From Streptosporangium canum (GTDB lineage Bacteria > Actinomycetota > Actinomycetes > Streptosporangiales > Streptosporangiaceae): a DNA stretch of 58,088 bases. The stretch covers positions 1 to 58,088 of the forward strand of contig NZ_FOQY01000045.1 of the NCBI RefSeq assembly GCF_900113865.1, given 5' to 3'. The position numbers and the translations under genes were made by a program. Positions 9,501 to 18,014 of this stretch are shown here, one piece after another. The notes below the pieces were generated by a model. That model saw nothing but the letters and a program-made list of their open reading frames with translations. It did no database searches and was not told the origin of the DNA. Position 1 is the first letter of the stretch. Every line of letters starts with the position of its first letter.

Positions 9501-12365
9501 CACATCATCGACCAGGCGACCCAGCGGCTGGGCGTGCCCGCGGCGCAGGCGCCGACGAACCTCGCCACCGCGAGCCTGCGCGAGCTGGCCGAGGCGCTCG
9601 ACGCGCTGGCCCAGAACGCCCAGACCGCCGGTGCCGCGCCGGCCCGGCTGGTGGCCGGATCGGCTCCGTGGGCCCGGCCGTTCGCGGTCGACCTCGACGA
9701 GCTGCCGCTGCCGGCGCGGACCACACCGGAGGAGAACGGGCAGTGGCAGGTGTTCGGGGCGGGAGAGTCCCCGATCGCCGAGCCGCTGCGCCAGGCCCTC
9801 GAACGCGAGAAGGTCGGCTCCGGCGTGCTGGTGTGCCTGCCGCCGAACTGCTCCGAGGAACAGGTGGAGCAGGCGCTGCTGGGCGCGAAGGCCGCCATCC
9901 GCGGCGCGCAGGACAGCCGGTTCGTCCTGGTCCAGCACGGCCGCGGCGCGGCCGGCCTGGCAAAGACGTTGCAGCTGGAGGCCCCTCATCTGCGGACAAC
10001 CATCGTGCACGTGCCCGCGGGGCCCGAGGCGGTCGGCCAGGTGGTGGCCGAAGTGGCCGCGACCTCGGCCTACGCCGAGGTCCACTACGACGGCGACGGC
10101 GTACGGCGGGTGCCGACGATGCGCGCGCTGCCGGTACGGCCGGCCCGCACGCGGCAGCCGCTGGACGGGACCGACGTGCTGCTGGTGACCGGCGGCGGGA
10201 AGGGCATCACCGCCGAATGCGCGCTGGCGGTGGCCACCGACACCGGCGCCAAGCTGGCCGTGCTGGGACGCTCGGATCCGGCCGACGACCAGGAGCTGGC
10301 CGACAACCTCCGGCGGATGGCGGACTCCGGGGTGAGCGTGCACTACGCCCGGGCCGACGTCACCGACCTCGACCAGGTGCGTCGCGGGGTCGCCGAGGTG
10401 GAGGCGGCCCTCGGACCCGTCACCGCCGTGCTGCACGGCGCCGGCCGCAACGAGCCCGGCGGGCTGGCGAGCCTCGACATGGCCGCCTTCCGGCGGACCT
10501 TCGCCCCCAAGGTGGGCGGCCTGCGCAACGTGCTGGCCGCCGTCGAACCCGGCCGGCTGCGCCTGCTGGTGTCCTTCGGCAGCATCATCGGCCGTGCGGG
10601 ACTGCACGGTGAGGCGCACTACGCCACCGCGAACGAGTGGCTGGCCGACCTCACCCGCGAGGTCGCCGAGCAGCACCCGCAGTGCCGCAGCATCTGCATG
10701 GAATGGTCGGTCTGGTCCGACGTCGGCATGGGCGAACGCCTCTCGGTCGTCGACGGACTGGCCCGCAAGGGCATCACGCCGATCTCCCCGGAGCAGGGCG
10801 TGCAGATCATGCGGCGGCTGGTGGCCGACCCCGACGCGCCCACCGTCGTGGTGATCAGCGGGCGCACCGAGGGCATCGACACCGTCCGCTACGACCTGCC
10901 GTCGCTGCCGCTGCTGCGCTTCGTCGACAGGCCGCTGATCCGCTACCACGGCGTCGAGCTCGTCACCGAGATCGAGATGAACGCCGGGACCGACCTCTAC
11001 CTCGCCGACCACCTCCTCGACGGCAACCTTCTCTTCCCCGCCGTGTTCGGCATGGAGGCCATGGCACAGGTGGCCTCCGCGGCCACCGGGTGGCAGACGG
11101 TGCCGGTGATCGAGCAGGCGGAGTTCCTGCGGCCCATCATCGTGCCGCCGACCGGCAGCACCACGGTCCGGATCGCCGCGACCGTGACCGACCACGAGAC
11201 CGTCGAGGTGGCCATCCGCAGCGCGGAGACCGGCTTCGACGTGGACCACTTCCGCGCGCGGCTGCGCTTCACCGGTGACGGCGCGCCGGACGGCCCGCCG
11301 GACCAGGTCGGCGAGGGCCTGCCGGTGGTGCCGCTGGACCCGGCCACCGAGATGTACGGCGACGTGCTGTTCCAGGGCACCCGGTTCCAGCGCCTGCGCC
11401 GCTACCACCGGGCCGCGGCCCGCCACGTCGACGCCGACGTGGCGGCGGTGGAGGCGAGGGACTGGTTCGCCGCCTTCCTCCCCGGCGAGCTGCTGCTCGG
11501 CGACCCGGGCATGCGCGACGCGCTCATGCACGGCAACCAGGTCTGCGTCCCGGACGCCACCCTGCTGCCGACCGGGATCGAGCGGGTGCACCCCGGCGGC
11601 GCCGCGCTGGCCGAGGCGGCGGAGCTGCGCTACTGCGCCACCGAGCGGCAGCGCGACGGCGACACCTACATCTACGACATCGCGGTGCGCACCGCCGCCG
11701 GTGACGTCGTCGAGCGGTGGGAGGGCCTGCGCCTGCAGGCGGTGCGGAAGAAGGACGGGCGCGGCCCCTGGGTCACCCCCCTGCTCGGCTCCTACCTGGA
11801 GCGGACGCTGGAGGACCTGACCGGCTCGCGGGTCGCGGTCGCCGTCGAACCGCACTACCCGGACGCCCCGGAAGGGGACGAGGGGCACCGGGTCCTGACG
11901 GCCGTGGCCGTGGGACGGGCGCTGGGCCACCAGGCCGAGATCCGGTACCTGCCGGACGGCCGGCCGGAGACCGGCGGCGGCCGTACGGTCTCGGCGTCCC
12001 ACACGGCGGGGGTGACCCTGGGCGTCGCGGCCGCCGGCACGGTGGGCTGCGCCGTCGAGCGGGTGACCGAACAGTCGGCGGAGGCGTGGCGGGAACTGCT
12101 CGGCGGGCACGTGCCCGTCGCCGAGCAGGTCTCCGCGCAGACGGGGGAGAGGCTCGACACCGCCGCCACGCGGGTGCGGACCGCCGTCGAGTGCCTGCGG
12201 AACGCGGGCCTCTCGCCGGGCGCCCCCCTCACCCCGGCCCCGGCCCAACGGGACGCGTGGGTGGTCTTCGCCTCCGGCGACCTGCGGATCGCGACACTCG
12301 TCACGAGCCTGCGGGACACCCCGGATCCAGTCGTGTTCGCAGTCCTTACAGAAGGGCGGTCGTAG
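6573..12365 (+). CDS. pksE: Enediyne iterative type I polyketide synthase PksE
   Basis: A 1930-residue enediyne PKS that builds the linear polyene precursor by iterative malonyl-CoA condensation. Domains in order: ketosynthase (about 1-460) with nucleophile Cys211 in VDGACSSSL and histidines His344 (EGHGTGT) and His384 (IGHAKAAAG); acyltransferase (about 580-880) with GHSLGE, nucleophile Ser655; acyl carrier domain around LHLSSV, with Ser972 the likely phosphopantetheine site; ketoreductase (about 1200-1430) with the GGGKGI nucleotide loop and Tyr1350 in HYATANEW; dehydratase with His1480 in DHLLDGNLLFP; and a C-terminal integrated phosphopantetheinyl transferase (about 1700-1930) ending near AVECLRNAG. 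Length and domain order are typical for PksE. It is coupled to E5 by an ATGA overlap and to E10 by a three-base gap. Confidence 0.97.
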   Translation: MSRIAIVGMACRYPDAASPRELWENALAGRRAFRRLPDVRMRLEDYWDADPATPDRFYARNAAVIEGYEFDRIAYKIAGSTYRSTDLTHWLALDMASLALADAGFPSGEGLPRERTSVVVGNTLTGEFTRANVMRLRWPYVRRTLAATLKEQGWDDDRLATFLDDFEATYKNPFPSIDEDTLAGGLSNTIAGRICNHFDLNGGGYTVDGACSSSLLSVATASKALLDGDVDVAIAGGVDLSIDPFEIVGFAKTGALAKGEMRLYDRGSNGFWPGEGCGMVVLMREADALEARHRVYATIAGWGISSDGKGGMTRPEVSGYQLALRRAYERAGFGIETVELFEGHGTGTAVGDKTELTALSGARHAADPDAAPAAVTSIKGMIGHAKAAAGVAGLIKAAMAVHEQVLPPTIGCVDPHEVLTEESSSLRVLRKAEPWPAGAPVRAGVTAMGFGGINTHIVLEKTGPRRRVPLPSRTRMLASSLQDVELLLADAASPQALRERLTQLIDFVPQVSYAQLSDLAATLQRELRDLPYRAAVVVSSPEDAERQLRRVLEALDAGESSLFARDGRAFLGHADGTGRVGFLFPGQGSGRGTSGGALRRRFTEVEEIYAKAALPTTGDMVATAVAQPRIVTGSLAGLRVLSALGVDADIAVGHSLGELSALQWAGAMDEETLLHVAGVRGRAMADNSASGTMAGVRATPDVVTGLAAGLPVVIAGYNGPEQTVVAGPVEAIEEFGRKAADAGVRWTRLAVSHAFHSPLVAPAADALGAELAGEEFGPIERQVVSTVTGEELSPDTDVPALLRRQITEPVLFTQAVELAAKDVDLFVEVGPGRVLSGLASGLTKVPAVALDTDDESLAGLLRVAGAAYVTGVPIIHEELFQGRLIRPLEVGAEFTFFASPAEQAPEVKLRAGVRKVEEPVKTVVTGTQQQQEGQPGESSVDLLRRLAAERAELPLEMVGEDSHPLDELHLSSVTVMHIIDQATQRLGVPAAQAPTNLATASLRELAEALDALAQNAQTAGAAPARLVAGSAPWARPFAVDLDELPLPARTTPEENGQWQVFGAGESPIAEPLRQALEREKVGSGVLVCLPPNCSEEQVEQALLGAKAAIRGAQDSRFVLVQHGRGAAGLAKTLQLEAPHLRTTIVHVPAGPEAVGQVVAEVAATSAYAEVHYDGDGVRRVPTMRALPVRPARTRQPLDGTDVLLVTGGGKGITAECALAVATDTGAKLAVLGRSDPADDQELADNLRRMADSGVSVHYARADVTDLDQVRRGVAEVEAALGPVTAVLHGAGRNEPGGLASLDMAAFRRTFAPKVGGLRNVLAAVEPGRLRLLVSFGSIIGRAGLHGEAHYATANEWLADLTREVAEQHPQCRSICMEWSVWSDVGMGERLSVVDGLARKGITPISPEQGVQIMRRLVADPDAPTVVVISGRTEGIDTVRYDLPSLPLLRFVDRPLIRYHGVELVTEIEMNAGTDLYLADHLLDGNLLFPAVFGMEAMAQVASAATGWQTVPVIEQAEFLRPIIVPPTGSTTVRIAATVTDHETVEVAIRSAETGFDVDHFRARLRFTGDGAPDGPPDQVGEGLPVVPLDPATEMYGDVLFQGTRFQRLRRYHRAAARHVDADVAAVEARDWFAAFLPGELLLGDPGMRDALMHGNQVCVPDATLLPTGIERVHPGGAALAEAAELRYCATERQRDGDTYIYDIAVRTAAGDVVERWEGLRLQAVRKKDGRGPWVTPLLGSYLERTLEDLTGSRVAVAVEPHYPDAPEGDEGHRVLTAVAVGRALGHQAEIRYLPDGRPETGGGRTVSASHTAGVTLGVAAAGTVGCAVERVTEQSAEAWRELLGGHVPVAEQVSAQTGERLDTAATRVRTAVECLRNAGLSPGAPLTPAPAQRDAWVVFASGDLRIATLVTSLRDTPDPVVFAVLTEGRS

Positions 12366-12368
12366 ACC

Positions 12369-12797
12369 ATGGGCAAGTACTTCGAATACCTGCACACGGT
12401 CGGCTTCGAGGAGACCAACCTCGTCGGCAACGTCTACTACGTCAACTACCTGCGCTGGCAGGGACGTTGCCGGGAGATGTTCCTGAAGCTGCAGGCACCG
12501 GAGGTGCTCGTGGACCTCCAGGACGACCTGAAGCTCTTCACACTGAAGGTCGACTGCGAGTTCTTCGCCGAGATCACGGCCTTCGACGAGCTCTCCATCA
12601 GGATGCGCCTGGTCGATCTCACGCAGACCCAGATCGAGTTCAACTTCGACTACGTCCGGCTCCACGCGGGCGGCGGCGAGACGCTCATCGCCCGCGGCCG
12701 GCAACGCATCGCGTGCATGCGCGGACCGAACACCCGGACGGTCCCCGCCAGGGTCCCCGAGGCGCTGGCCCGGGCGCTCGAACCGTACGCGCCGTAG
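12369..12797 (+). CDS. E10: Enediyne thioesterase E10/TebC (hot-dog fold)
   Basis: A 142-residue 4HBT-type hot-dog thioesterase that releases the polyene from PksE. The N-terminal HTVGFEETNLVGNVYYVNYL, followed by RWQGRCREMFL, is the E10 hallmark, including the NVYYVNY segment and the conserved arginine/glutamate region. It is three bases downstream of pksE in the order always seen in enediyne cassettes. Length is normal for the family. Confidence 0.95.
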   Translation: MGKYFEYLHTVGFEETNLVGNVYYVNYLRWQGRCREMFLKLQAPEVLVDLQDDLKLFTLKVDCEFFAEITAFDELSIRMRLVDLTQTQIEFNFDYVRLHAGGGETLIARGRQRIACMRGPNTRTVPARVPEALARALEPYAP

Positions 12798-12830
12798 GCG
12801 CGGATCCAGACAGTCAGCCAGGAGGTCAGC

Positions 12831-13370
12831 GTGACAGTCGACAACTCCACGTCATCTCGCGAGATGGCAGAAGCGAAGGCGCTGCGGCGGGCGTTCGGGA
12901 CGTTCGCCACCGGTGTCACCGTGGTGACGACGGGCGGCACCGTCCCGCACGCCATGACCGCGAACTCCTTCACCTCGGTCTCCCTCGACCCGCCACTTGT
13001 GCTGGTCTGCGTCGACCGCAGCGCGGTCATGCACCGGTGCCTCACCACCACGGGCTTCTTCGGGGTCTGCGTGCTGGCCGCCCACCAGGAGGCCGCGGCC
13101 CGGCACTTCGCCGACCGCTGGCGGACCCTGGGCGCGGCCCAGTTCGACGACGTCGACTGGCTGCCCGGCGAGAACACCGGCGTGCCGCTGCTGGAGGGCA
13201 CCCTCGCCCGTTTCGAGTGCGAGCTGTGGCGCACCTATGACGGCGGCGACCACACGATCTTCATCGGAAAGGTGCTGTCCATGGAGCAGCAGACCGACCG
13301 GGAGGCCCTGCTGGTCTTCAACGGCAAGTTCCGGCAGATCACCCCCGATTGGAGTGAGGTGACTGCATGA
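12831..13370 (+). CDS. E6: NAD(P)H:flavin reductase, SgcE6-like
   Basis: A 179-residue flavin reductase of the FMN-binding split-barrel family. It supplies free reduced flavin to two-component monooxygenases. Family motifs are FATGVTVVTT, TANSFTSVSLDPPLVLVCVD, FGVCVLAAHQEAAARHF and the C-terminal FNGKFRQI. GTG start with AGGAGG at about 12820-12825. In the C-1027 pathway the corresponding enzyme, SgcE6, serves FADH2-dependent SgcC and SgcC3. Here likely partners are the HpaB-type hydroxylase at 40739 and the two acyl-CoA-dehydrogenase-fold enzymes at 35902 and 39085, none of which has its own reductase nearby. Its stop overlaps the next P450 start by four bases. Confidence 0.88.
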   Translation: MTVDNSTSSREMAEAKALRRAFGTFATGVTVVTTGGTVPHAMTANSFTSVSLDPPLVLVCVDRSAVMHRCLTTTGFFGVCVLAAHQEAAARHFADRWRTLGAAQFDDVDWLPGENTGVPLLEGTLARFECELWRTYDGGDHTIFIGKVLSMEQQTDREALLVFNGKFRQITPDWSEVTA

Positions 13371-14815
13371 CCGTCACCGGGCGGGGTGCGGATGCCGTAC
13401 CCAAGAGATCCTCTCCGGCATCCGGCACCCGCCGGGTGCCGCCCGGGCCGCCTTTCTGGGCCGGGCCGAGCCTGTTCAAGAAACTGGCGACGGACCGGCT
13501 CGGCATGATGACCCTCGCCGCGACGTACGGCGACGCGGCCCGGCTGTCCATCGGCCCCAAGACCCTCTACTTCTTCAACCACCCCGACCACGCCAAGCAC
13601 GTGCTGGCCGACAACAGCGGCAACTACCACAAGGGCGTCGGGCTCGTTCAGGCGCGGCGGGCCATCGGCGACGGGCTGCTGACGAGCGAGGGCGACCTGT
13701 GGCGCAAGCAGCGCAGGATGATCCAGCCGGTGTTCCAGAACAAGCGGATCTCCCAGCAGGCCGGGGTCATCGCCACGGAGGCGGCCAACCTGGTGGACCG
13801 GCTGCGGGCCCACGCCGGCGGGCAGCCGGTCGACGTGGTCCAGGAGATGACCTCGCTCAGCCTCGGCGTGCTCGGGCGCACCCTGCTCGATGCCGACCTC
13901 GGCGCGTTCAGCTCGATCGGGCACTCCTTCGAGGCCGTCCAGGACCAGGCGATGTTCGAGCTGGTGACGCTGAGCAAGGTGCCGATGTGGGTGCCCCTGC
14001 CCAAGCAGCTGCGCTTCCGCCGTGCCCGCGGGGAACTGCAGCGGATCGTCGACCACCTCGTCGCCGACCGCCTCGCGCGGTCCGGCGACGGCGGTGACGA
14101 CGTCGTGTCCCGCCTGATCGCCTCGACCAGGCAGGAGGCCGACCCCCGGGTCGGCCGGCAGCGGATGCGCGACGAGCTGGTCACCCTGCTGCTCGCCGGG
14201 CACGAGACGACTGCCAGCACGCTGTCGTGGACCTTCTACCTCATCGACCGGCATCCGGAGGTCCGCGAGCGGCTGCACGCCGAGGCGGTGGAGGTGCTCG
14301 GCGACCGGCTGCCGGCCTACGAGGACCTCCACCGGCTGAAGTACACCGCGATGGTGGTGGAGGAGGTCATGCGCCTCTACCCGCCGGTGTGGATGCTGCC
14401 GAGGGAGGCCCAGGGAGACGACGAGATCGGCGGCTACCGCGTACCGGCCGGTTCCGACGTCCTGATCAGCCCGTACACGCTGCACCGGCACCCGGCCTTC
14501 TGGGACGCCCCGGACCGGTTCGACCCGGACCGCTTCGATCCGGACCGCCCCACCGGCCGGCCCCGGTACGCCTACATCCCGTTCGGCGCCGGGCCCCGGT
14601 TCTGCGTCGGAAACCATCTCGGCATGATGGAGGCCACGTTCGTGATCGCGATGGTCGCCCGTGACCTCCGGCTGGCCGGCGTGCCCGGCCATCGGGTGGT
14701 CCCCGAGCCCATGCTGTCCCTGCGGGTGCGCGGCGGGCTGCCGATGAGCGTCCACTCCGCGACCGGCACGCGCGTCCCGCGGCCCCGGGCCGGCTCCCGG
14801 CAGGGCGGGGAGTGA
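13367..14815 (+). CDS. E7: Cytochrome P450, enediyne E7-like
   Basis: A 482-residue P450. The I-helix oxygen-activating motif is LLLAGHETTAS, the K-helix ExxR is in VEEVMRLYPPVW, and the heme loop is FGAGPRFCVGNHLGMM. It belongs to the long, fatty-acid-hydroxylase-like bacterial group and not to the ~400-residue class of the other two P450s here. Position after the flavin reductase matches the E6-E7 pairing of 9-membered enediyne loci, where E7 is assigned to core oxidation. It is last in the warhead operon and coupled to E6 by an ATGA overlap. An electron-transfer partner is not encoded nearby. Confidence 0.85.
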   Translation: MTVTGRGADAVPKRSSPASGTRRVPPGPPFWAGPSLFKKLATDRLGMMTLAATYGDAARLSIGPKTLYFFNHPDHAKHVLADNSGNYHKGVGLVQARRAIGDGLLTSEGDLWRKQRRMIQPVFQNKRISQQAGVIATEAANLVDRLRAHAGGQPVDVVQEMTSLSLGVLGRTLLDADLGAFSSIGHSFEAVQDQAMFELVTLSKVPMWVPLPKQLRFRRARGELQRIVDHLVADRLARSGDGGDDVVSRLIASTRQEADPRVGRQRMRDELVTLLLAGHETTASTLSWTFYLIDRHPEVRERLHAEAVEVLGDRLPAYEDLHRLKYTAMVVEEVMRLYPPVWMLPREAQGDDEIGGYRVPAGSDVLISPYTLHRHPAFWDAPDRFDPDRFDPDRPTGRPRYAYIPFGAGPRFCVGNHLGMMEATFVIAMVARDLRLAGVPGHRVVPEPMLSLRVRGGLPMSVHSATGTRVPRPRAGSRQGGE

Positions 14816-15108
14816 CGTCTGGGATCACACGGGCGTGGCGGGAGGGGCGGAGCCCCCGGGAACGGCCTGGAGGAGGACGGGCCCGGGGTCTCCGCCCAGC
14901 GGCCCGTCGCGCCCGTCGCGCTGGGTGGGTCCGGGGTCTCCGTCCGGCGGTCCGTCGCGCCGGATGGGGCCGGAGTCTCCTCCCGTGGGACGGTCTGGGC
15001 GGGGTTCTCCTCCCATGGGACGGCCCCGCTCCCACCTTCGGGGCGCGGGGTGGCTCCCCGGTCCCGCCGCACCCGCGCCGGTAAGGCCCGGGTGCCGGGA
15101 CGAGGAGG
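14816..15108. repeat. Repeat-rich convergent intergenic region
   Basis: This stretch lies between convergent genes (P450 on plus, AraC on minus) and consists of degenerate repeats of a CGGGGTCTCC...CGTCGCGC / CTCCTCCCGTGGGACGG pattern at about 14885, 14932, 14968 and 15003. I see no gene and no unambiguous terminator. Confidence 0.5.
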
Positions 15109-15876
15109 TCAGGCCGTGCGCCGGGTGACGGTCACGGCCAGCAGGTCGCGCAGCGCGAGCAGCACCGGGGGGTCGAGGGTGCGCATCGGCTTGAGCTGAA
15201 CGTCGGCGAGCTCGGTGTCCGTGCCGGGCTGGACCGTGATGGGCCCGTGGCGTCCGATGCACAGCGCCTCGTCGCCGCCGGGCGGGTGGTTGACGGCGTC
15301 CTCGCTGCCGGCGGCGGCGGACTGGGCGATCAGGTGCCATTGGCCTTCGGGGACGTCCTCCAGCACGTACGGTCCGGGTTGGCGGAGAATCGTGTATCTG
15401 ATGGGGCGGCCTTCGAGGATCCGGTCGGGGAACAGGCCGGCGAAGATCGGCCGGTCCTTCAGCGGCGACGAGATGTCACCGCGGATCGTCATGGTCGCGG
15501 TTCCCGCCAGGACGCGGCGGTCGTCGGTGAGGAGCTGTGGCATGACGGTTTCAAGCTGGCGATATTTGCTCGGAGAGACACCCACGCTGCTGGTGAAACG
15601 TGAGCTGAAGGTGCCCACGCTGGAGTAGCCCACCCGATGGCTGATGTCCGTGACGGTCAACGAGGTCGAGGTGAGAAGCCTCTTGGCCTCGCGGAGCCGT
15701 ACCGCCGACAGGAACCGGCCGGGTGACAGCCCGGTGACCCGCTGGAAGACACGGGAGAAATGAAATTTGCTGAACATCGCGGTGCGAGCCATGTCGTCAA
15801 TGGTGATTTGATCACCTAGGTTGTCGTTCATGCTCTCGACGACTCGCAGGACGGCTTGCTCGATTACGTCGTTCAT
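15109..15876 (-). CDS. AraC-family transcriptional regulator with extra C-terminal domain
   Basis: A 255-residue regulator with the AraC/XylS double helix-turn-helix at the N-terminus (about residues 5-110: ITIDDMARTAMFSKFHFSRVF, then LTVTDISHRVGYSSVGTFSSRF) and a C-terminal domain of about 140 residues of unrecognised type. N-terminal placement of the DNA-binding region is less common in AraC proteins but is seen in antibiotic clusters. Start ATG with GGGAGGAG upstream. AraC regulators bind non-palindromic, directional sites, so this is the best local candidate to recognise the 17-bp directional element that precedes 12 cluster operons. That link is inference. No clear copy of the element precedes its own gene. 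Confidence 0.85.
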   Translation of the reverse strand: MNDVIEQAVLRVVESMNDNLGDQITIDDMARTAMFSKFHFSRVFQRVTGLSPGRFLSAVRLREAKRLLTSTSLTVTDISHRVGYSSVGTFSSRFTSSVGVSPSKYRQLETVMPQLLTDDRRVLAGTATMTIRGDISSPLKDRPIFAGLFPDRILEGRPIRYTILRQPGPYVLEDVPEGQWHLIAQSAAAGSEDAVNHPPGGDEALCIGRHGPITVQPGTDTELADVQLKPMRTLDPPVLLALRDLLAVTVTRRTA

Positions 15877-16756
15877 TACTCCTCCCGGGTATTGAAGGCG
15901 TCATCTCGATTAACTTTTGATTGACATGGCGAGAAAGTTCGCCGTGTGCCCACGGCCTGCACATGTCTTACGAACGGCCTGGCCGGTATGTGTCTCCGTG
16001 CGTCTGCTCGAACGTCTCTAAATAGCCCCGGCCGCCGTCGGCGGCTGATTCCGCGGGATTGAGCCGGCCGGCTTCGCCGCCCGTGACGGATATTGGCCTG
16101 TTCGTTTATTACACGCGTCGGCGCGTGCGAAAGGCTGCATGGCAGCGCAGATTTCTTTGTGAATATTCGATGTAGCCGGGAGGTTACGCAACGTACGCGA
16201 GTGTGCCGTGCATATGACCGGACGCATCCCGGCCTTTACGTGCGATCAATTGATATGAACGGACGAGGAATGGGGGGCACGGCGGGATGCCGCCGTGCGT
16301 TCGGCCGTGCGCGCGGGCAGGGGGCCTTCCCTGTGGTGGGGGCGTCGCCCGCGGGGACGGCCGGAGAGGGGCTCTCCGGACCTCACGCCGGTTACGGGGA
16401 GATGCGGATGCCCGTGGGCCGCGGTGGCGCGGCCGTGGCGGGGGAGCGGGTGCGTCGGCGGCCGCCTGATTCTCGGCAGAGGCGACGTGGAGGTTGCTTG
16501 TCGCCGGCAACCTTCCGCTGTTCGTCTCCGCACCGCTCACGCCGAGATCGTATGCACGCCCCGATGTCGCAGGAATCGATCTCGGCGGTTTCTGGGGTCC
16601 TTCGAATCGGAGTAAGGGGGGTTAGGGGGTGAATAGGGGTTGTCACCGGTAAACGGGACGGTCGATTCTGATGCCATTGGCTGGACGCCGTCGGCATGCC
16701 GTTTTCGCGTGCCGTTTTTCGGGGTGTGCGCCGCGGGCGGGGGCCGGTTGACGGTG
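15877..16756. other. 880-bp divergent intergenic region
   Basis: The space between the divergent araC and sigma-factor genes. The araC-proximal part is unusually AT-rich (about 15900-15940, containing ATTAACTTTTGATTGACATG). The middle holds open frames with no recognisable product. At 16390-16406, GGTTACGGGGAGATGCG matches only the second half of the cluster regulatory element and is a weak candidate site. No RNA gene was seen. Confidence 0.4.
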
Positions 16757-17266
16757 ATGGGGTGTGAACGGATGGCCGGGGTCCGCGAGGAGGAGTTCTC
16801 GCGTTATGTCAAGGAGGCCAGGCCAGGGCTGCGGCGGACGGCTTTTCTGCTCTCGTCGGACTGGTTCGAGGCCGACGATCTGGTGCAGCGGGCGTTGATC
16901 GCGATTCATGGGCGGTGGGAGAGCCTTGAGCATCGTGATCGGATCACGGGGTACGCGCGCACGATCATGATCCGGATGATCATCAGTGATCGCCGTTCTC
17001 ATCGGTGGTCGCGTGAGGCACTGGCGGAGGTGCTTCCGGAGCCGGAGCCGGCCGGGGATCCGTATGTGCTGCTGGGTGACCGTCTGGTGCTGATGAGGGC
17101 GTTGACGGTGCTGGGGCCCCGGCAGCGGGCGGCGGTGGTCCTGCGGTATTGGGAGGACCGCAGCGTGGAGGAGACCGCACTGGTGATGGGGAGCGGGGGC
17201 TCGACGGTGCGCAGCCAGACGGCGCGCGCGTTGAGCACGTTGCGTTCGGTGCTGCGGGGCGAGTGA
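16757..17266 (+). CDS. ECF sigma factor, SigE-like (SACE) family
   Basis: About 169 residues. Region 2 is EEEFSRYVKEARPGLRRTAF followed by LLSSDWFEADDLVQRALIAI; region 4 is LGPRQRAAVVLRYWEDRSVEETALVMGSGGSTVRSQTARALSTLR. This is the compact actinobacterial SigE-like ECF group (short region 2, GSTVRSQ turn). No anti-sigma gene is adjacent. ATG at 16757 and ATG at 16772 are both possible starts, and neither has a strong ribosome-binding site. Its position between araC and the E8/E9 genes suggests a pathway regulator, but it may be a neighbour with no role. Confidence 0.82.
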   Translation: MGCERMAGVREEEFSRYVKEARPGLRRTAFLLSSDWFEADDLVQRALIAIHGRWESLEHRDRITGYARTIMIRMIISDRRSHRWSREALAEVLPEPEPAGDPYVLLGDRLVLMRALTVLGPRQRAAVVLRYWEDRSVEETALVMGSGGSTVRSQTARALSTLRSVLRGE

Positions 17267-17364
17267 CCGGGCCCCCGTCGTCCCGGGGGCGGGTGATCGG
17301 TGTCGCGGAATCGGGCGCCCGCCGTCCCCGGATCGGGTGATCGGCGGCGCGAGGCCGGGGAAAG

Positions 17365-17381
17365 GCAACGCAGAAGATGCA
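17365..17381 (+). promoter_or_regulatory. Cluster regulatory element, site 2 (E8/E9 operon)
   Basis: GCAACGCAGAAGATGCA, same orientation as the downstream operon, about 63 bp before the ATG at 17445. It matches the 17-bp cluster consensus at its invariant GCA and AGA positions. Confidence 0.65.
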
Positions 17382-17444
17382 CCGGCCTGACAGCGCCCGG
17401 ACGATGGAGGTGACCTGAGCCGAACCCGAGGTGAGGAAACGCCT

Positions 17445-18014
17445 ATGACGCCGCGAATCCGAGACGAAGACCAGGTCAGGACGATGACACTGGAAGCGTT
17501 CGCGGACACCATCGTCCCCGGTGAGAAGCGGTCGCCCGACGACAGGGCCGTCGCGGGCGCCGCCCCCGGCGGCGGCGCGGTGGCAGCCGGCGCCCTGGAG
17601 CTGCTGGAGTGGGACGCGACCGGGCTGAGTTCCGGACTGGACGAGTTCGCCCGCCTGCTGAACGGCCACGCGCAGGTGTACGCGACCGAGCACGAGCTGG
17701 CCTCCGACGAGTCGGTGCCGCCGTTCGTCGCGCTGCCCTTCGAGCACCGCACCGCCCTGGTGCAGCGGCTGACCACACCCGGCCACCCGGAGAAGGAGTT
17801 CTGGGTCAGCCTGGCCCTGTTCAGCAACATGGCCTTCGACTCGGCGGCCCACCTGCACACCGCCGACGCGCTCGCCGCCGGGCACCCCGGCCTGATCGCC
17901 ATGGGCATCGAGCTGCCCGACCCCGACGGGCTGTGGCGCTTCCCCGCCTACTCCTACGGCCGGCCGCTGGCCCGGCTGCACCCGGACACGACCCCCTCAG
18001 GGAGCCCCGCATGA
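17445..18014 (+). CDS. Small conserved enediyne protein, E8-like by position
   Basis: A 189-residue protein without catalytic motifs that I recognise. Visible segments are FADTIVPGEKRSPDDRAVAG near the N-terminus and FWVSLALFSNMAFDSAAHLH in the second half. The layout resembles small gluconate-2-dehydrogenase-subunit-3-like partners that sit before GMC oxidoreductases. ATG with GAGGAAAC upstream. Its stop overlaps the start of the GMC oxidoreductase (ATGA), implying stoichiometric production and probably a complex. In 9-membered enediyne loci a protein of this size (E8) accompanies E9; the equivalence is inferred from context and size. Confidence 0.7.
   Translation: MTPRIRDEDQVRTMTLEAFADTIVPGEKRSPDDRAVAGAAPGGGAVAAGALELLEWDATGLSSGLDEFARLLNGHAQVYATEHELASDESVPPFVALPFEHRTALVQRLTTPGHPEKEFWVSLALFSNMAFDSAAHLHTADALAAGHPGLIAMGIELPDPDGLWRFPAYSYGRPLARLHPDTTPSGSPA

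Noticed and set aside
9090..12704. 1204-codon minus-strand frame opposite pksE
   Set aside because: Shadow of pksE; composition is rich in His, Val, Gly and Arg without any domain.
16093..16632. Open frame of about 180 codons between araC and the sigma factor
   Set aside because: No ribosome-binding site, no recognisable motifs and Arg/Gly-rich composition typical of chance frames in high-GC DNA.
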